Assembly: GCA_963824415.1 (NCBI GenBank)
Contig: CAWGPM010000015.1
Location: forward strand, 186,001 to 250,000
Reading direction: 5' to 3'
Source of the DNA: JABDQA01 sp963824415
GTDB taxonomy: Bacteria; Desulfobacterota; Desulfobulbia; Desulfobulbales; Desulfocapsaceae
DNA length: 64,000 nucleotides
This document shows, piece by piece, positions 1 to 8,838 of the stretch; the first letter of the stretch is position 1, and each line of letters starts with the position of its first letter. A model generated the notes under the pieces. It had not been told where the DNA came from. It did not search any database and saw only the letters and a list, made by a program, of their open reading frames with translations. The position numbers were made by a program, and so were the translations under genes.

Positions 1-906
1 AGAGAGCTGCTGCTTTTCCCGGTGATCATGGGCCTGTTCTCGCTGTCCCCGCGCTATAGGGCCTGGGCTGAGTATGCTTTTCTGGCAGGTTGCATCGTAT
101 TGATGCTTGTCTCTTACCTGATGTTTTTCAGCCTTGTACCAGAGGAGCGCTACGGCCATTCCCTGGTATATCATATAACCCACAGTTTTTTTATGGCGAT
201 TCTATCCTTCTGGGTGCTGCATAAAGCGCTGACAAATGCGCCTGGCCGCTCCCTCTGGCTGTTCATATTTCTGGCGGCTGTTGTCAACATTTTCTACATC
301 GCCCCCGGCAGAACGGGTATGCTCGTTTTTTGCTGTCTGATGCTGCTTTTCTTCTATCAAAAATTCTCACTGGGAAAATGGTTCCTCTGCATGGCGCTAT
401 TTATTGCGGTTATGGGGGGGGTATATCAGAGCTCGGATAATTTTTCCGGGCGGGTCAAGGAGGTAATCAACGAAGTCAATCACTACCAGCCTGGCCAGTC
501 CCGGACATCGATTGGCCAACGCTTCGACTGGTGGAACAGCTCTATCGCACTGATCAAACAAAAGCCCCTGCTTGGCCACGGCACCGGCTCCTTTCCACTG
601 GTTCACCAGAAAATTATCGAAAATACCTCCGTTACAGCCACCGACAACCCGCATAACGAGTATCTTTTTATCTGTGTTCAATTCGGCTTGATCGGCCTTG
701 CGCTGTTCTTCTGTCTGATAGTTTTCCAACTGATCGAAGGTGCCCGGCTTGACAAATCACCAAGACATCTTCTCCAGGGGGTAATTCTGGCTTTCCTGGC
801 CGGCAGTCTGATGAATTCCCTGCTATTCGACTCGCAGCAGGGCCATTTTTATCTATTTATGAGCTGCGCACTGCTTGCTGCTGGTCCGCAGCATAGCAGA
901 AAATAG
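1..906 (+). CDS. O-antigen ligase/polymerase-like membrane protein (5' truncated by window)
   Basis: The reading frame is open from the first base, so the true start lies outside the window; the first possible internal start is GTG at 22. The protein is very hydrophobic, with about seven membrane segments visible. Between two of them is a hydrophilic loop carrying the R-F-x-W-W-x-x-S and G-H-G-x-G-S-F pattern followed by D-N-P-H-N-E-Y, which is typical of the Wzy_C/O-antigen ligase family (WaaL, Wzy). Such enzymes transfer or polymerise lipid-linked glycans on the periplasmic face of the inner membrane. The convergent glycosyltransferase that ends 6 bp away supports a surface-polysaccharide locus. 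Ligase and polymerase cannot be told apart from this part alone. Confidence 0.85.
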   Translation, partial: RELLLFPVIMGLFSLSPRYRAWAEYAFLAGCIVLMLVSYLMFFSLVPEERYGHSLVYHITHSFFMAILSFWVLHKALTNAPGRSLWLFIFLAAVVNIFYIAPGRTGMLVFCCLMLLFFYQKFSLGKWFLCMALFIAVMGGVYQSSDNFSGRVKEVINEVNHYQPGQSRTSIGQRFDWWNSSIALIKQKPLLGHGTGSFPLVHQKIIENTSVTATDNPHNEYLFICVQFGLIGLALFFCLIVFQLIEGARLDKSPRHLLQGVILAFLAGSLMNSLLFDSQQGHFYLFMSCALLAAGPQHSRK

Positions 907-912
907 CGATAG

Positions 913-3240
913 CTATGAAGTTGGTGAGAGGGATTTTTTCGGATACGGCTCAGGGCTGCGCCTGTCGGCAATAAGCTTGTAGTAGAAATCAGTAGTTTTC
1001 TGGCACATGGTGTTCATCGTGAATTTGCCATCGACGGTTTCTTTTCCGGCCATCCCATAACGTTTCATGGTCTCTGGTGAAGACAGCGCTTCATCTATGG
1101 CCCGGGCCAGATCCTCGGCCACACCGGGGGTCACCAGCCAGCCTGTCTTTCCGGGAGTAACAGTTTCGAGACTACCGCCGTGGGCAGTGGCAATAACCGG
1201 TTTGCCCATGGCCATCGCTTCGATGGTCGTCCGGCCAAAAGCCTCCGGTTCGTTGGAGGATGCGGACACCACCACATCGGCAACCATCAACGCAGCCGGC
1301 ATATCGTCACAATGACCAACCATGAACACGTTGTCTTGCAGATCAAGCCTGTCGATCAACTCGGCAAGCTCTTTGGTAAAGCCCGGGTTGTCCTGCGTAT
1401 CGCCCACCATGACCGCTTGAAAATTGCTATGCTGAACCATGGACAACGCTTGAATAAAAAGGTCCGGTCCCTTGAGCCTGGTCAAGCGCCCGGGGAGCAT
1501 GATGATCGGTTTGTCGGCAGATAGCCCCCACAAGGATCGAAAGCGCTCGACTCGCTCCTGAGAAACAACCCCCGGATCGAATTTTTCCTTATCCACGCCG
1601 CGAAAAATCAGCTCGATACCGCGGTCGACACCATAAGCATTTTTAATATGCTGCTCGATACTCTTCGAGATCGCTATGATGCCCATGCCTTTGGTCATGA
1701 TCGCGCTATAGCTGTTGACCGAATAGAAGCCGTGAAACGTGGTGACCAGCACCGGTCGTTTTTTTTTCGGCAGGGACTTCCAGACCAGGTAACCAAGCCA
1801 GGCGGGCATCCGCGAGCGCAAGTGGAGTACATCGATTTTCTCGTTAATCAGCAGTCTTCTGAGCGACAGCACATATTTCAGAACAACCGGACTCTTGGCA
1901 CCGACCTTCCAGGTAATGTGCCGGCTTCCTTCCTCTTCGAGCTGCTTTACCAGCCGGCCACCTGCCGAAATCACGATCGAACGATGCCCCTGGTCAGCTA
2001 GATATTTACCGATCTCAAGCGTACCGCGCTCGACCCCGCCGCTATCGAGTTCCGGCAGCATCTGCACCACGGAGAGGATTTCACCAAACCGGATTTGACG
2101 CTTTTCATAGATAAGCTGCTGATACAGCTCGAGCGTCTTTTCGCACATGCGCTCTGCGGTGAACTGCTTCTCCACCCACTGCTTACCCTTCTCCCCGATC
2201 AAAGGTAACTGCTCCCGCGTCTCGATCGCCTCACCGATGGCTCGTGCCAGAGCGCCGGAATCTGAAGGCTCGACGAGCCAACCGGTCTCTCCGTCGATCA
2301 CGGTCTCAAGACTGCCGCCGTGGCGGGTGGCAATCACCGGTTTCGCCATCGCCATCGCTTCGATTGCCACCTTGCCGAAAGCCTCCGGCTGGCTCGAGGA
2401 GGCAGACACAACCAGATCTGCAAGCGACAGTGCGGCCGGCATATCCTCACAATGACCCACGAGACGGATCTTATCCTGAAGGGAATATTCGTTGATGCGG
2501 TCCCGCAGGCTGCGGGTAAATGAAGCGTTATCTTCAGTGTCACCGACACAGAGCGCGAGATAATCCAGATCCTTGATCTTGATCAGCGCATCGATGAACA
2601 CATCCTGGCCCTTCCAGGATGTCAGACGACCGGGCAACATGATGATGGTTTTGTCTGTATTCTCTATGTGCCATTGTTTTTTCAAGGACTCGATCCGCTC
2701 TTCGGCAACGGACTGCGGATCGAAGACTGCCGAATCGTAGCCGCCATGAATCAAGCGAATCCTGGTGCGATCGACATCGTAATTGCTGAGAATGTGGTCC
2801 TGTATCACCCCGGAAACGGCGATTACCCGCTCCCCTTTGGTCATGATGGTCGAATAGCTATTGACCGAATAAAAACCATGGAAGCTGGTAACCAGCGCAG
2901 GTCTGATTGCTTTATCGATGCTCTTCCAGGCAAGGTAGCCGATCCAGGCAGGAAGCCGCGAGCGCAGGTGCAGCACATCGACCTGCTCAGTGAGCAGAAA
3001 CTTTCTCAGTTTCGGAATGAATTTAAGACAGCGGGGACTTTTTGAGCCTATGTGTTTCCAGTGCAGGTGCTCGACACCAAGCGACTCTAACTGGCTGACC
3101 AGCCGGCCGCCACCTGATATAACAATCGAACGAAAGCCTTCCCGCTTCAAAAAAGCAGCAAAATCGAGCGTTTCGCCTTCAACGCCACCCTCGTCCATTT
3201 CTGGAACAATCTGCACTATGGTAAGTTTTTCGGCCACCAT
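913..3240 (-). CDS. Tandem double GT4-family glycosyltransferase (two fused copies)
   Basis: The 775-residue protein consists of two complete GT-B glycosyltransferases in one frame, about residues 1-380 and 388-765. Corresponding motifs repeat at an offset of about 380 residues. Each half has the N-terminal G-G-V-E loop, an F-H-G-F-Y-S-V-N-S-Y segment, M-L-P-G-R-L-T before a K-G pair, and the family 4 E-x7-E signature (residues 286-294 and 666-674) followed by A-M-A-M-x-K-P-V-I-A. Family 4 enzymes usually have about 370-400 residues, so this is an internal duplication with fusion. The acceptor is unknown; lipopolysaccharide core or O-antigen assembly is inferred from the ligase-like neighbour. 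It overlaps the upstream ELM1-like gene by 25 bp and is probably translated with it. Confidence 0.9.
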   Translation of the reverse strand: MVAEKLTIVQIVPEMDEGGVEGETLDFAAFLKREGFRSIVISGGGRLVSQLESLGVEHLHWKHIGSKSPRCLKFIPKLRKFLLTEQVDVLHLRSRLPAWIGYLAWKSIDKAIRPALVTSFHGFYSVNSYSTIMTKGERVIAVSGVIQDHILSNYDVDRTRIRLIHGGYDSAVFDPQSVAEERIESLKKQWHIENTDKTIIMLPGRLTSWKGQDVFIDALIKIKDLDYLALCVGDTEDNASFTRSLRDRINEYSLQDKIRLVGHCEDMPAALSLADLVVSASSSQPEAFGKVAIEAMAMAKPVIATRHGGSLETVIDGETGWLVEPSDSGALARAIGEAIETREQLPLIGEKGKQWVEKQFTAERMCEKTLELYQQLIYEKRQIRFGEILSVVQMLPELDSGGVERGTLEIGKYLADQGHRSIVISAGGRLVKQLEEEGSRHITWKVGAKSPVVLKYVLSLRRLLINEKIDVLHLRSRMPAWLGYLVWKSLPKKKRPVLVTTFHGFYSVNSYSAIMTKGMGIIAISKSIEQHIKNAYGVDRGIELIFRGVDKEKFDPGVVSQERVERFRSLWGLSADKPIIMLPGRLTRLKGPDLFIQALSMVQHSNFQAVMVGDTQDNPGFTKELAELIDRLDLQDNVFMVGHCDDMPAALMVADVVVSASSNEPEAFGRTTIEAMAMGKPVIATAHGGSLETVTPGKTGWLVTPGVAEDLARAIDEALSSPETMKRYGMAGKETVDGKFTMNTMCQKTTDFYYKLIADRRSPEPYPKKSLSPTS

Positions 3241-4166
3241 CTCCTCAATATTTCCCTGGCACAGCGATCAGCTTCATTGAGCGGAGCATGCTCGCACCAC
3301 TGGGCGCTCCCTTCTCGATACTGCGAGAGGGTAACGATACGTTGTTCAGCGATCAGGTAATCCAGGCTGCGGCTGAATTTGTTATCGCGTCGCTTCCAGG
3401 AAACCTCCAGAATGCCTACTCTACAGCCCGCGGACAGCGCTTCATAAACCATTGAGATTGAGTCGCCGGTGATCCAAACCTGTGCGTTGCTGCGATACTG
3501 CTCCTCCACCCAGCCCGGGCCGGTTTCTGAAAACGGGATAAACCTTACCCGTTCTTGGCCGATGGCCAGCTTTTTGAGCATTTCCTCGGTGGCCTCCGGC
3601 GTACGCGGTGAACTCGATATGGTCCAGTGAACCGCCATCGTATCTTGCATCAATTGTGCAATCTCTGCAACAATTCGCTTGCTGTCCCAGTGATGCGAAC
3701 GCTCGTCTTCACCCCCAACCAGAATCAGTCCCCTGGATGGATCCGAAGAAGAAGACGGCATTGCAATATTTGGTGGGCCAATGGTCCTGAAAATGTTTTT
3801 CGCATCTCTGATTTGATCGTGGAATGGAACAAAACAGAGATCGAAGTCTTTGCGCAGCAGAACCATCGGGGTCATGCAGGTTACGGCCCGAGCGCTGCTT
3901 ATTCGCTTGGAGCTGAGCATGGGCAGATGGGTGCGACTGCCGGTGCCGATCAGCAAATCCTTCCGGCCTTCAGAATTCGGTCGTCGGCCTGATTTGAAAA
4001 TATACCCGAGGTGGTCGCTGATATCGCCCAGCAATGAACCTGGCGCAATCGTCTGACGATCGAGATCGACCGTACAATAGTTTTGCAGCGCTTCGAGAAT
4101 CCCCAGAGACTGCTTCTCATGGCCGGGTCTTCCATCGCTGAACAGCGTGACTCGCAAAGGCTGCAT
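3216..4166 (-). CDS. ELM1/GtrOC1-like putative nucleoside-diphosphate-sugar-binding protein (DUF1022)
   Basis: The protein has about 316 residues from the ATG at 4166; a GTG at 4211 would add 15 residues. It starts with the family's S-D-G-R-P-G-H-E-x-Q-S-L-G segment. It also has the G-x-G-S-x-T-H-L-P motif near residue 75, a V-G-G segment near 150, and the diagnostic G-D-S-I-S-M-V-x-E-A motif near residue 235. Bacterial members of this family (DUF1022, related to plant ELM1) have a GT-B-like fold and usually sit in lipopolysaccharide gene clusters. A transferase role in surface glycan synthesis is therefore inferred. The 3' end overlaps the start of the double glycosyltransferase. No strong Shine-Dalgarno sequence is visible at either start. 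Confidence 0.82.
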   Translation of the reverse strand: MQPLRVTLFSDGRPGHEKQSLGILEALQNYCTVDLDRQTIAPGSLLGDISDHLGYIFKSGRRPNSEGRKDLLIGTGSRTHLPMLSSKRISSARAVTCMTPMVLLRKDFDLCFVPFHDQIRDAKNIFRTIGPPNIAMPSSSSDPSRGLILVGGEDERSHHWDSKRIVAEIAQLMQDTMAVHWTISSSPRTPEATEEMLKKLAIGQERVRFIPFSETGPGWVEEQYRSNAQVWITGDSISMVYEALSAGCRVGILEVSWKRRDNKFSRSLDYLIAEQRIVTLSQYREGSAQWCEHAPLNEADRCAREILRRWWPKNLP

Positions 4167-4238
4167 CGTTTTAAGAGTTTTTCTGGCGCAGGCCGCACCG
4201 AAAGAAAACACCGGTAAAGAGTAAAAGCTTGGATGTAT

Positions 4239-6473
4239 TTACCTGGGTGGCGGTTGACCAGGCTTTTTCACCCCACCGCCAGCCAACTTCACAGTAATCT
4301 GATTGATCTTCTGCAGCCGCGACGTCATGGCCGTGAAGAGCTGGTGAGAGATATCTGGGTATTTGTATATAATCTCTTCCAGTTTATCTCCAGGAAACCG
4401 CTTAACCGTAGAACGTCCCTTGGAAACGACCGAGGCTGAGCGGGGTTCTCCCGAGATAGCTGCCATCTCACCAAAATATTCGCCAGGTTCGGTCAGTTCG
4501 GCGATCTTTTTACCGCCCTTCACCACGGTAAGCGCGCCTCGAATCAACCTGAAAAAGTCGATATCCTTGTTGCCTTCCCTGATAATCAGATCACCGTCGT
4601 CGTATTCCTCCACATCGGGATTGATCAAATAGGCGGGCAGACTCTCTTCGTGGGCAACGGTACGGCGCAGCGCTTCGGCAATACTGGTGATGCCCTCCCG
4701 AACTTTTTCCAGGGCCGCTTCCCTGAGCGGTGTCATGCCCTCCTGGATGGCAATTTTACGGAGTTGATCCTCTGGCACCTCGGCACTGATTGCTTTGGCG
4801 ACTTCATCGGTTACCTCCATCAGCTCGAAAAAGCCGACCCGACCCCGGTAGCCCAGGCCATTGCAATCCGGACAGCCGACCGGACCATAAATCTCCAGCT
4901 CGTCAAGTTCCTCTTCGAGAAATCCGGCCTGCAGCAACTCGGACTCGTCATACGTCATTACCTTCTTACAGCTCTGGCAGAGCCTTCGTCCCAGGCGCTG
5001 GGACAAGACCATGGTAAGCGAAGAAGCAATCAGATAAGGAGGCACGCCAATGTCGACCAGACGCCCGATGGTGGCCGCACTGTCGTTGGTATGCAGGGTC
5101 GAGAACACCAGATGTCCGGTCATCGCGGCCTTGATGCCGATTTCAGCCGTCTCATAATCACGAATCTCACCAACCATGATAATATCGGGATCCTGGCGCA
5201 GAAAGGCCTTCAGCGCGGCCGCAAAGGTCATGCCGACTTCCTGGTTGACGTTGACCTGGTTGACCCCCTTGAAGTTGAATTCGACCGGGTCTTCAGCTGT
5301 CAAGATTTTGATGTCCTCGCTGTTCAGCGAGTTCAGTGCCGAATAAAGCGTAACCGTCTTGCCCGATCCGGTGGGGCCGGTGACCAGCAGCATCCCCTGG
5401 GGTCTTGCCAGACAGCGCTTGAGCATTTCAAAGGTGTGCGGTTCAAAACCGAGCTTGGTCAAATCGACGTTGAGCGAACTCTTGTCCAGAATACGCAGTA
5501 CCACCGACTCGCCAAACAGGGTCGGCAGTGACGAAACACGAAAATCCACCGAACGGTTCTTGCCCATCCGCATCATGATACGGCCGTCCTGGGGTACACG
5601 CCTTTCAGTGATATCGAGTCCGGCCAGAATTTTAACCCGGGCAATCATCGCATTCTTGATGGTCAGCGGCAGGTTCATCGATTTGAACAAGGATCCGTCT
5701 TTACGATAGCGCACCTGCATAGAGCGCTCGTACGGCTCGATATGGATATCGGAGACCCCGTCCTGAACGGCCTTAACCAGAATACCGTTGACCAGTTTGA
5801 TAATCGGGGCATCGGAAGCAGCGAACTGATCGAAGCCATCATCGACATCGCCGCTTTCAATTTCAAAATCATCGGCGGCCTCGGCCACGATAGCGCCGAA
5901 GTCATCGACCTGAGTGATTGACATCTCTTCTTCGACCTCTTCGCCCCTGGCGAAGAACGACCGGGCCTCTTCTTCGTCGATGTCGTAATATTTTTTATAG
6001 GCCTCAATGATGTCGTTTTCGGTCGACACACAAACCGACAGCTCTTTGCTTAACTCGTCCTGCAGTTCCTCGATTGCCGCCGCATCAGAGGGTTCCGCCA
6101 TGGTAATCTGCAGCGTGTTACCCGCCATCCTGAGCGGAAAGGCCAGATATTTCTTGGCCAACTCATAGGGCATGAGTTTGATTGCATCGGGGCTCGGCGG
6201 TTCATTTTTAATTACTGCCGGGATATAGTTGTGATGCCTGCTGAGGAAGTTGAAAACGGTATCATCATCGATATATTCGAGCTGACGCAGAACGGCGCTC
6301 ATGCGGGCACCGTTCTTCTGTACTTCTCTTTTGGCGGCATCGAATTGTGTGGCGGTGATATACCCCGCCTTGCTCAACAACTCGCCGATTTTTATCTTGC
6401 CAGCGCCAGACTGGTCTTTAACGGTTTTCTTGATCGATGATCGTCTGGCAAGACGAGAATTTGGTGTGGCCAT
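4239..6473 (-). CDS. PilB/GspE-type secretion ATPase with C-terminal cyclic-nucleotide-binding domain
   Basis: This 744-residue protein is a type IV pilus assembly or type II secretion ATPase. An N-terminal MshEN-like region covers about residues 25-165. An acidic linker (about 165-215) leads into the ATPase core, with Walker A G-P-T-G-S-G-K-T at 366-373, an acidic Asp box, Walker B with G-E-I-R-D near 435, and the H-T-N-D His box near 461. A zinc-binding four-cysteine element is at C499, C502, C534 and C537. Unusually, residues 615-730 form a complete cyclic-nucleotide-binding domain with phosphate-binding cassette residues F-G-E and P-R-S-A-S. Standard PilB/GspE proteins end near residue 570. 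No other pilus gene is adjacent. Control of motor activity by a second messenger is inferred. Confidence 0.93.
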   Translation of the reverse strand: MATPNSRLARRSSIKKTVKDQSGAGKIKIGELLSKAGYITATQFDAAKREVQKNGARMSAVLRQLEYIDDDTVFNFLSRHHNYIPAVIKNEPPSPDAIKLMPYELAKKYLAFPLRMAGNTLQITMAEPSDAAAIEELQDELSKELSVCVSTENDIIEAYKKYYDIDEEEARSFFARGEEVEEEMSITQVDDFGAIVAEAADDFEIESGDVDDGFDQFAASDAPIIKLVNGILVKAVQDGVSDIHIEPYERSMQVRYRKDGSLFKSMNLPLTIKNAMIARVKILAGLDITERRVPQDGRIMMRMGKNRSVDFRVSSLPTLFGESVVLRILDKSSLNVDLTKLGFEPHTFEMLKRCLARPQGMLLVTGPTGSGKTVTLYSALNSLNSEDIKILTAEDPVEFNFKGVNQVNVNQEVGMTFAAALKAFLRQDPDIIMVGEIRDYETAEIGIKAAMTGHLVFSTLHTNDSAATIGRLVDIGVPPYLIASSLTMVLSQRLGRRLCQSCKKVMTYDESELLQAGFLEEELDELEIYGPVGCPDCNGLGYRGRVGFFELMEVTDEVAKAISAEVPEDQLRKIAIQEGMTPLREAALEKVREGITSIAEALRRTVAHEESLPAYLINPDVEEYDDGDLIIREGNKDIDFFRLIRGALTVVKGGKKIAELTEPGEYFGEMAAISGEPRSASVVSKGRSTVKRFPGDKLEEIIYKYPDISHQLFTAMTSRLQKINQITVKLAGGGVKKPGQPPPR

Positions 6474-6486
6474 AGGTTCAATATCC

Positions 6487-6540
6487 GGGAAAGGTGTACT
6501 AGTTAGTAATCATCTAATCCTACTATAGTACACCTTTCCC
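6487..6540. repeat. 15-bp perfect inverted repeat between fhs and the secretion ATPase gene
   Basis: The arms GGGAAAGGTGTACTA (6487-6501) and its exact reverse complement (6526-6540) are separated by 24 bp. The repeat begins 14 bp upstream of the ATPase start codon. Runs of T needed for an intrinsic terminator are not downstream of the stem on either strand: the A-run at 6542-6550 is upstream of the hairpin for minus-strand transcripts. The repeat is therefore more likely an operator or 5' leader structure for the downstream gene, or a mobile-repeat remnant, than a simple terminator of fhs. A TATAGT sequence at the edge of one arm could be a -10 element. Confidence 0.7.
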
Positions 6541-6563
6541 ATAAAAAAAACTAATGAAAGTGG

Positions 6564-8339
6564 CTAGAATACACCTTCAACCTTACCGGTCTCTACATCA
6601 ACGTCAACACGCTTGAACGCAGGGTTAGAGCTAGTACCTGGCATCAGACTGATGGTTCCTGCAACCGGTACGATAAAGCCTGCACCACCATAGGTGAGAA
6701 CCTCACGGATGGAGAGCCTCCAGCCTTTGGGTACACCTTTGAGGGCTGGATTATCGGACAGGGAGAGGTGGGTCTTAACCATACACATACCCATTTTAGA
6801 AAGCTCAGGATCAGCCTGGATTCTGTCGATAGCCCTGTTGGCATCTGCAGAGTAGTCAACACCGTCAGCACCGTATACTTCCTTGGCGATGAGTTCGATC
6901 CTCTCTTTGATCGGCATATCGAGTTCATAGAGAAGTTTGAATTCGGTCTTGTCTTCACACGCTTCGACAACGGTCTTGGCAAATTCGATAGCGCCGTCGC
7001 CACCGTGTTCCCAATGTCTGGAAAGTGCAACACGGGCGCCCTCAGCTTCACAAAGCTCCCGAACTTTGGCAATTTCCGCGTCAGTATCAGTGTAAAAAGC
7101 ATTGATACATACCACAGGGGAGATTCCAGCTTTACGGACGGTCTTGATATGGTGGATAAGGTTATCACAACCTTTGCCAACCCACTCAACGTTTTCGGTC
7201 AAATACTCTTCCGGCATCGGCTTACCCGGAACAGGAACAGGAGCGCCACCGTGGCATTTGAGCGCACGGATAGTGGCAACAACAACTGCGCAGTCAGGCT
7301 TGAGGCCGGAGAAACGACACTTGAGGTTCCAGAATTTTTCAAAGCCTATATCAGCACCAAAACCTGATTCGGTTACATGGTAGTCGGCAAGCTTCAGACC
7401 AACGCGGTCAGCGATGATAGAACTCTGACCGATGGCGATATTGGCAAAAGGTCCTGCATGAACGATAACAGGCTGGCCTTCGAGGGTTTGCATCAGAGAA
7501 GGATTGAGAGCATCAACCATCCAGGCGGTCATTGCACCGGCAACCTGCAGATCTTCGGTGGTAACCGGTTTGCCTTTCTTGGTGTAGGCAACAACGATTT
7601 TACCCATTCTCTCACGCATATCCTTGAGATCTCTGGCTACAGAAAGAATGGCCATAACTTCTGAAGATACAGCGATACCGAACTTGGATTTCATCATGAA
7701 ACCATCGGACTTACCGTTTACACCGTCGATACCGATAATGATGTTTCTAAGGGCCTGACAGCAGAAGTCCATGATCCAACCCATCTCAACGTTGGTCGGA
7801 TCGATGTCGATTCTCTTCATACCAGAGAGTCTTTCGAGCTGCTCGTCGGTATAGTTTCTTTCATGCTGGAGACGGGAAGTCAGTGCAACCATCGCCAGGT
7901 TATGGGCGTTCATGATGGCGTTGATGTCGCCGGTAAAACCCAAAGAGAAAGGAGTAAGAGGAATACACTGGGCAAGACCACCACCGGCAGCAGAGCCCTT
8001 GATATTCATGGTCGGTCCACCAGAAGGCTGACGGATAGCGGCACAAACGCTTTTGCCGATTTTTCCAAGACCTTGAACCAGTCCCATGGAGGAGGTAGAT
8101 TTACCTTCACCTAAAGGAGTTGGTGAAATGGCGGTTACATCAATGTACTTGCCATCAGGCTTGTCTTTTAAGCGATCGAGGACTTTGCGAAAATCAATTT
8201 TAGCAATGTAATGACCCTGGGGAAGCAGCTCCTCTTTGGTCAATCCAAGCTTTTCACCGATCTCATAGATCGTCAGCATCGTTTTTTCTGCATCCTGAGC
8301 AATTTCCCAATCTGCGTGTTTTGTCGGATCTAAAGCCAT
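6564..8339 (-). CDS. fhs: Formate-tetrahydrofolate ligase
   Basis: The enzyme makes 10-formyltetrahydrofolate from formate, ATP and tetrahydrofolate in the cytoplasm, feeding one-carbon metabolism and the methyl branch of the Wood-Ljungdahl pathway. The 591-residue product has the family's T-P-L-G-E-G-K-S-T nucleotide-binding loop near residue 72 and long conserved stretches across its length. Its size fits the family (about 550-590). The ATG at 8339 is chosen because GGGAGGT lies 5 bp upstream; the longer frame to 8387 adds an atypical hydrophobic stretch without a ribosome site. A good sigma-70 promoter is found at 8412-8439. The gene stands alone. Its strong ribosome site and promoter suggest high expression. 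Confidence 0.97.
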   Translation of the reverse strand: MALDPTKHADWEIAQDAEKTMLTIYEIGEKLGLTKEELLPQGHYIAKIDFRKVLDRLKDKPDGKYIDVTAISPTPLGEGKSTSSMGLVQGLGKIGKSVCAAIRQPSGGPTMNIKGSAAGGGLAQCIPLTPFSLGFTGDINAIMNAHNLAMVALTSRLQHERNYTDEQLERLSGMKRIDIDPTNVEMGWIMDFCCQALRNIIIGIDGVNGKSDGFMMKSKFGIAVSSEVMAILSVARDLKDMRERMGKIVVAYTKKGKPVTTEDLQVAGAMTAWMVDALNPSLMQTLEGQPVIVHAGPFANIAIGQSSIIADRVGLKLADYHVTESGFGADIGFEKFWNLKCRFSGLKPDCAVVVATIRALKCHGGAPVPVPGKPMPEEYLTENVEWVGKGCDNLIHHIKTVRKAGISPVVCINAFYTDTDAEIAKVRELCEAEGARVALSRHWEHGGDGAIEFAKTVVEACEDKTEFKLLYELDMPIKERIELIAKEVYGADGVDYSADANRAIDRIQADPELSKMGMCMVKTHLSLSDNPALKGVPKGWRLSIREVLTYGGAGFIVPVAGTISLMPGTSSNPAFKRVDVDVETGKVEGVF

Positions 8340-8411
8340 TGAATACCTCCCTTTGAAAAAGAGTTTGATAAGGTGGGTTGCCGCCAATAGAAACGTACTT
8401 GACCAGAGAAC

Positions 8412-8439
8412 CTTATAACGGTTCAGGCTGTCATGTCAA
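8412..8439 (-). promoter_or_regulatory. Predicted sigma-70 promoter of fhs
   Basis: On the minus strand TTGACA (8434-8439) and TATAAG (8412-8417) are separated by 16 bp. This predicts a transcript start near 8405, about 66 bp before the fhs start codon. Confidence 0.7.
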
Positions 8440-8838
8440 GCAGTTATGTTGGCTGAAAGGTCGAAGTCATGCCCTTGAAATTGACCGGGGCTGATCAGGA
8501 TTGATTTTCCACCCGCGGGATGTACCTGCGATTCAAGCGTGATGCATAACACCGGCCCACCAGAGTGGTATCATGCTTTACCGCCTGGAAGGCTCCGCCG
8601 CTGGAATGGCAATGAGGCTGAAAATGTGACGCCATCGAGCCAGAGTGCAAGAAAGAGTTCCCTAAAACCCCCAGCAGCAGGGTCATAAACTCCTTCAAGC
8701 AGATAGGAGTAGGCGGAGCCAAGACCAACCTTATCCTCGCTTTTCTACCGTACCCGGCCACAAACCAGGAGTCTCACCATCAGCGAAACACGATCCAGCT
8801 CAGCCTGAGTCCCAGAGGGCGGCTCAACGATGAGCACA
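8440..8838. other. Intergenic stretch between fhs and nifS without a convincing gene
   Basis: About 400 bp separate the fhs promoter from the end of nifS. Minus-strand open frames of 88 and 64 codons exist here, but both lack a ribosome site. One partly overlaps nifS, and neither translation resembles a family I know. I see no clear terminator with a T-run. The sequence is not obviously AT-rich or repetitive. It could hold a small RNA or a decayed gene, but nothing specific can be supported. Confidence 0.4.

Noticed and set aside
4650..5531. 293-codon open frame antisense to the secretion ATPase
   Set aside because: The opposite strand encodes an ATPase with all motifs; the antisense translation shows no domain.
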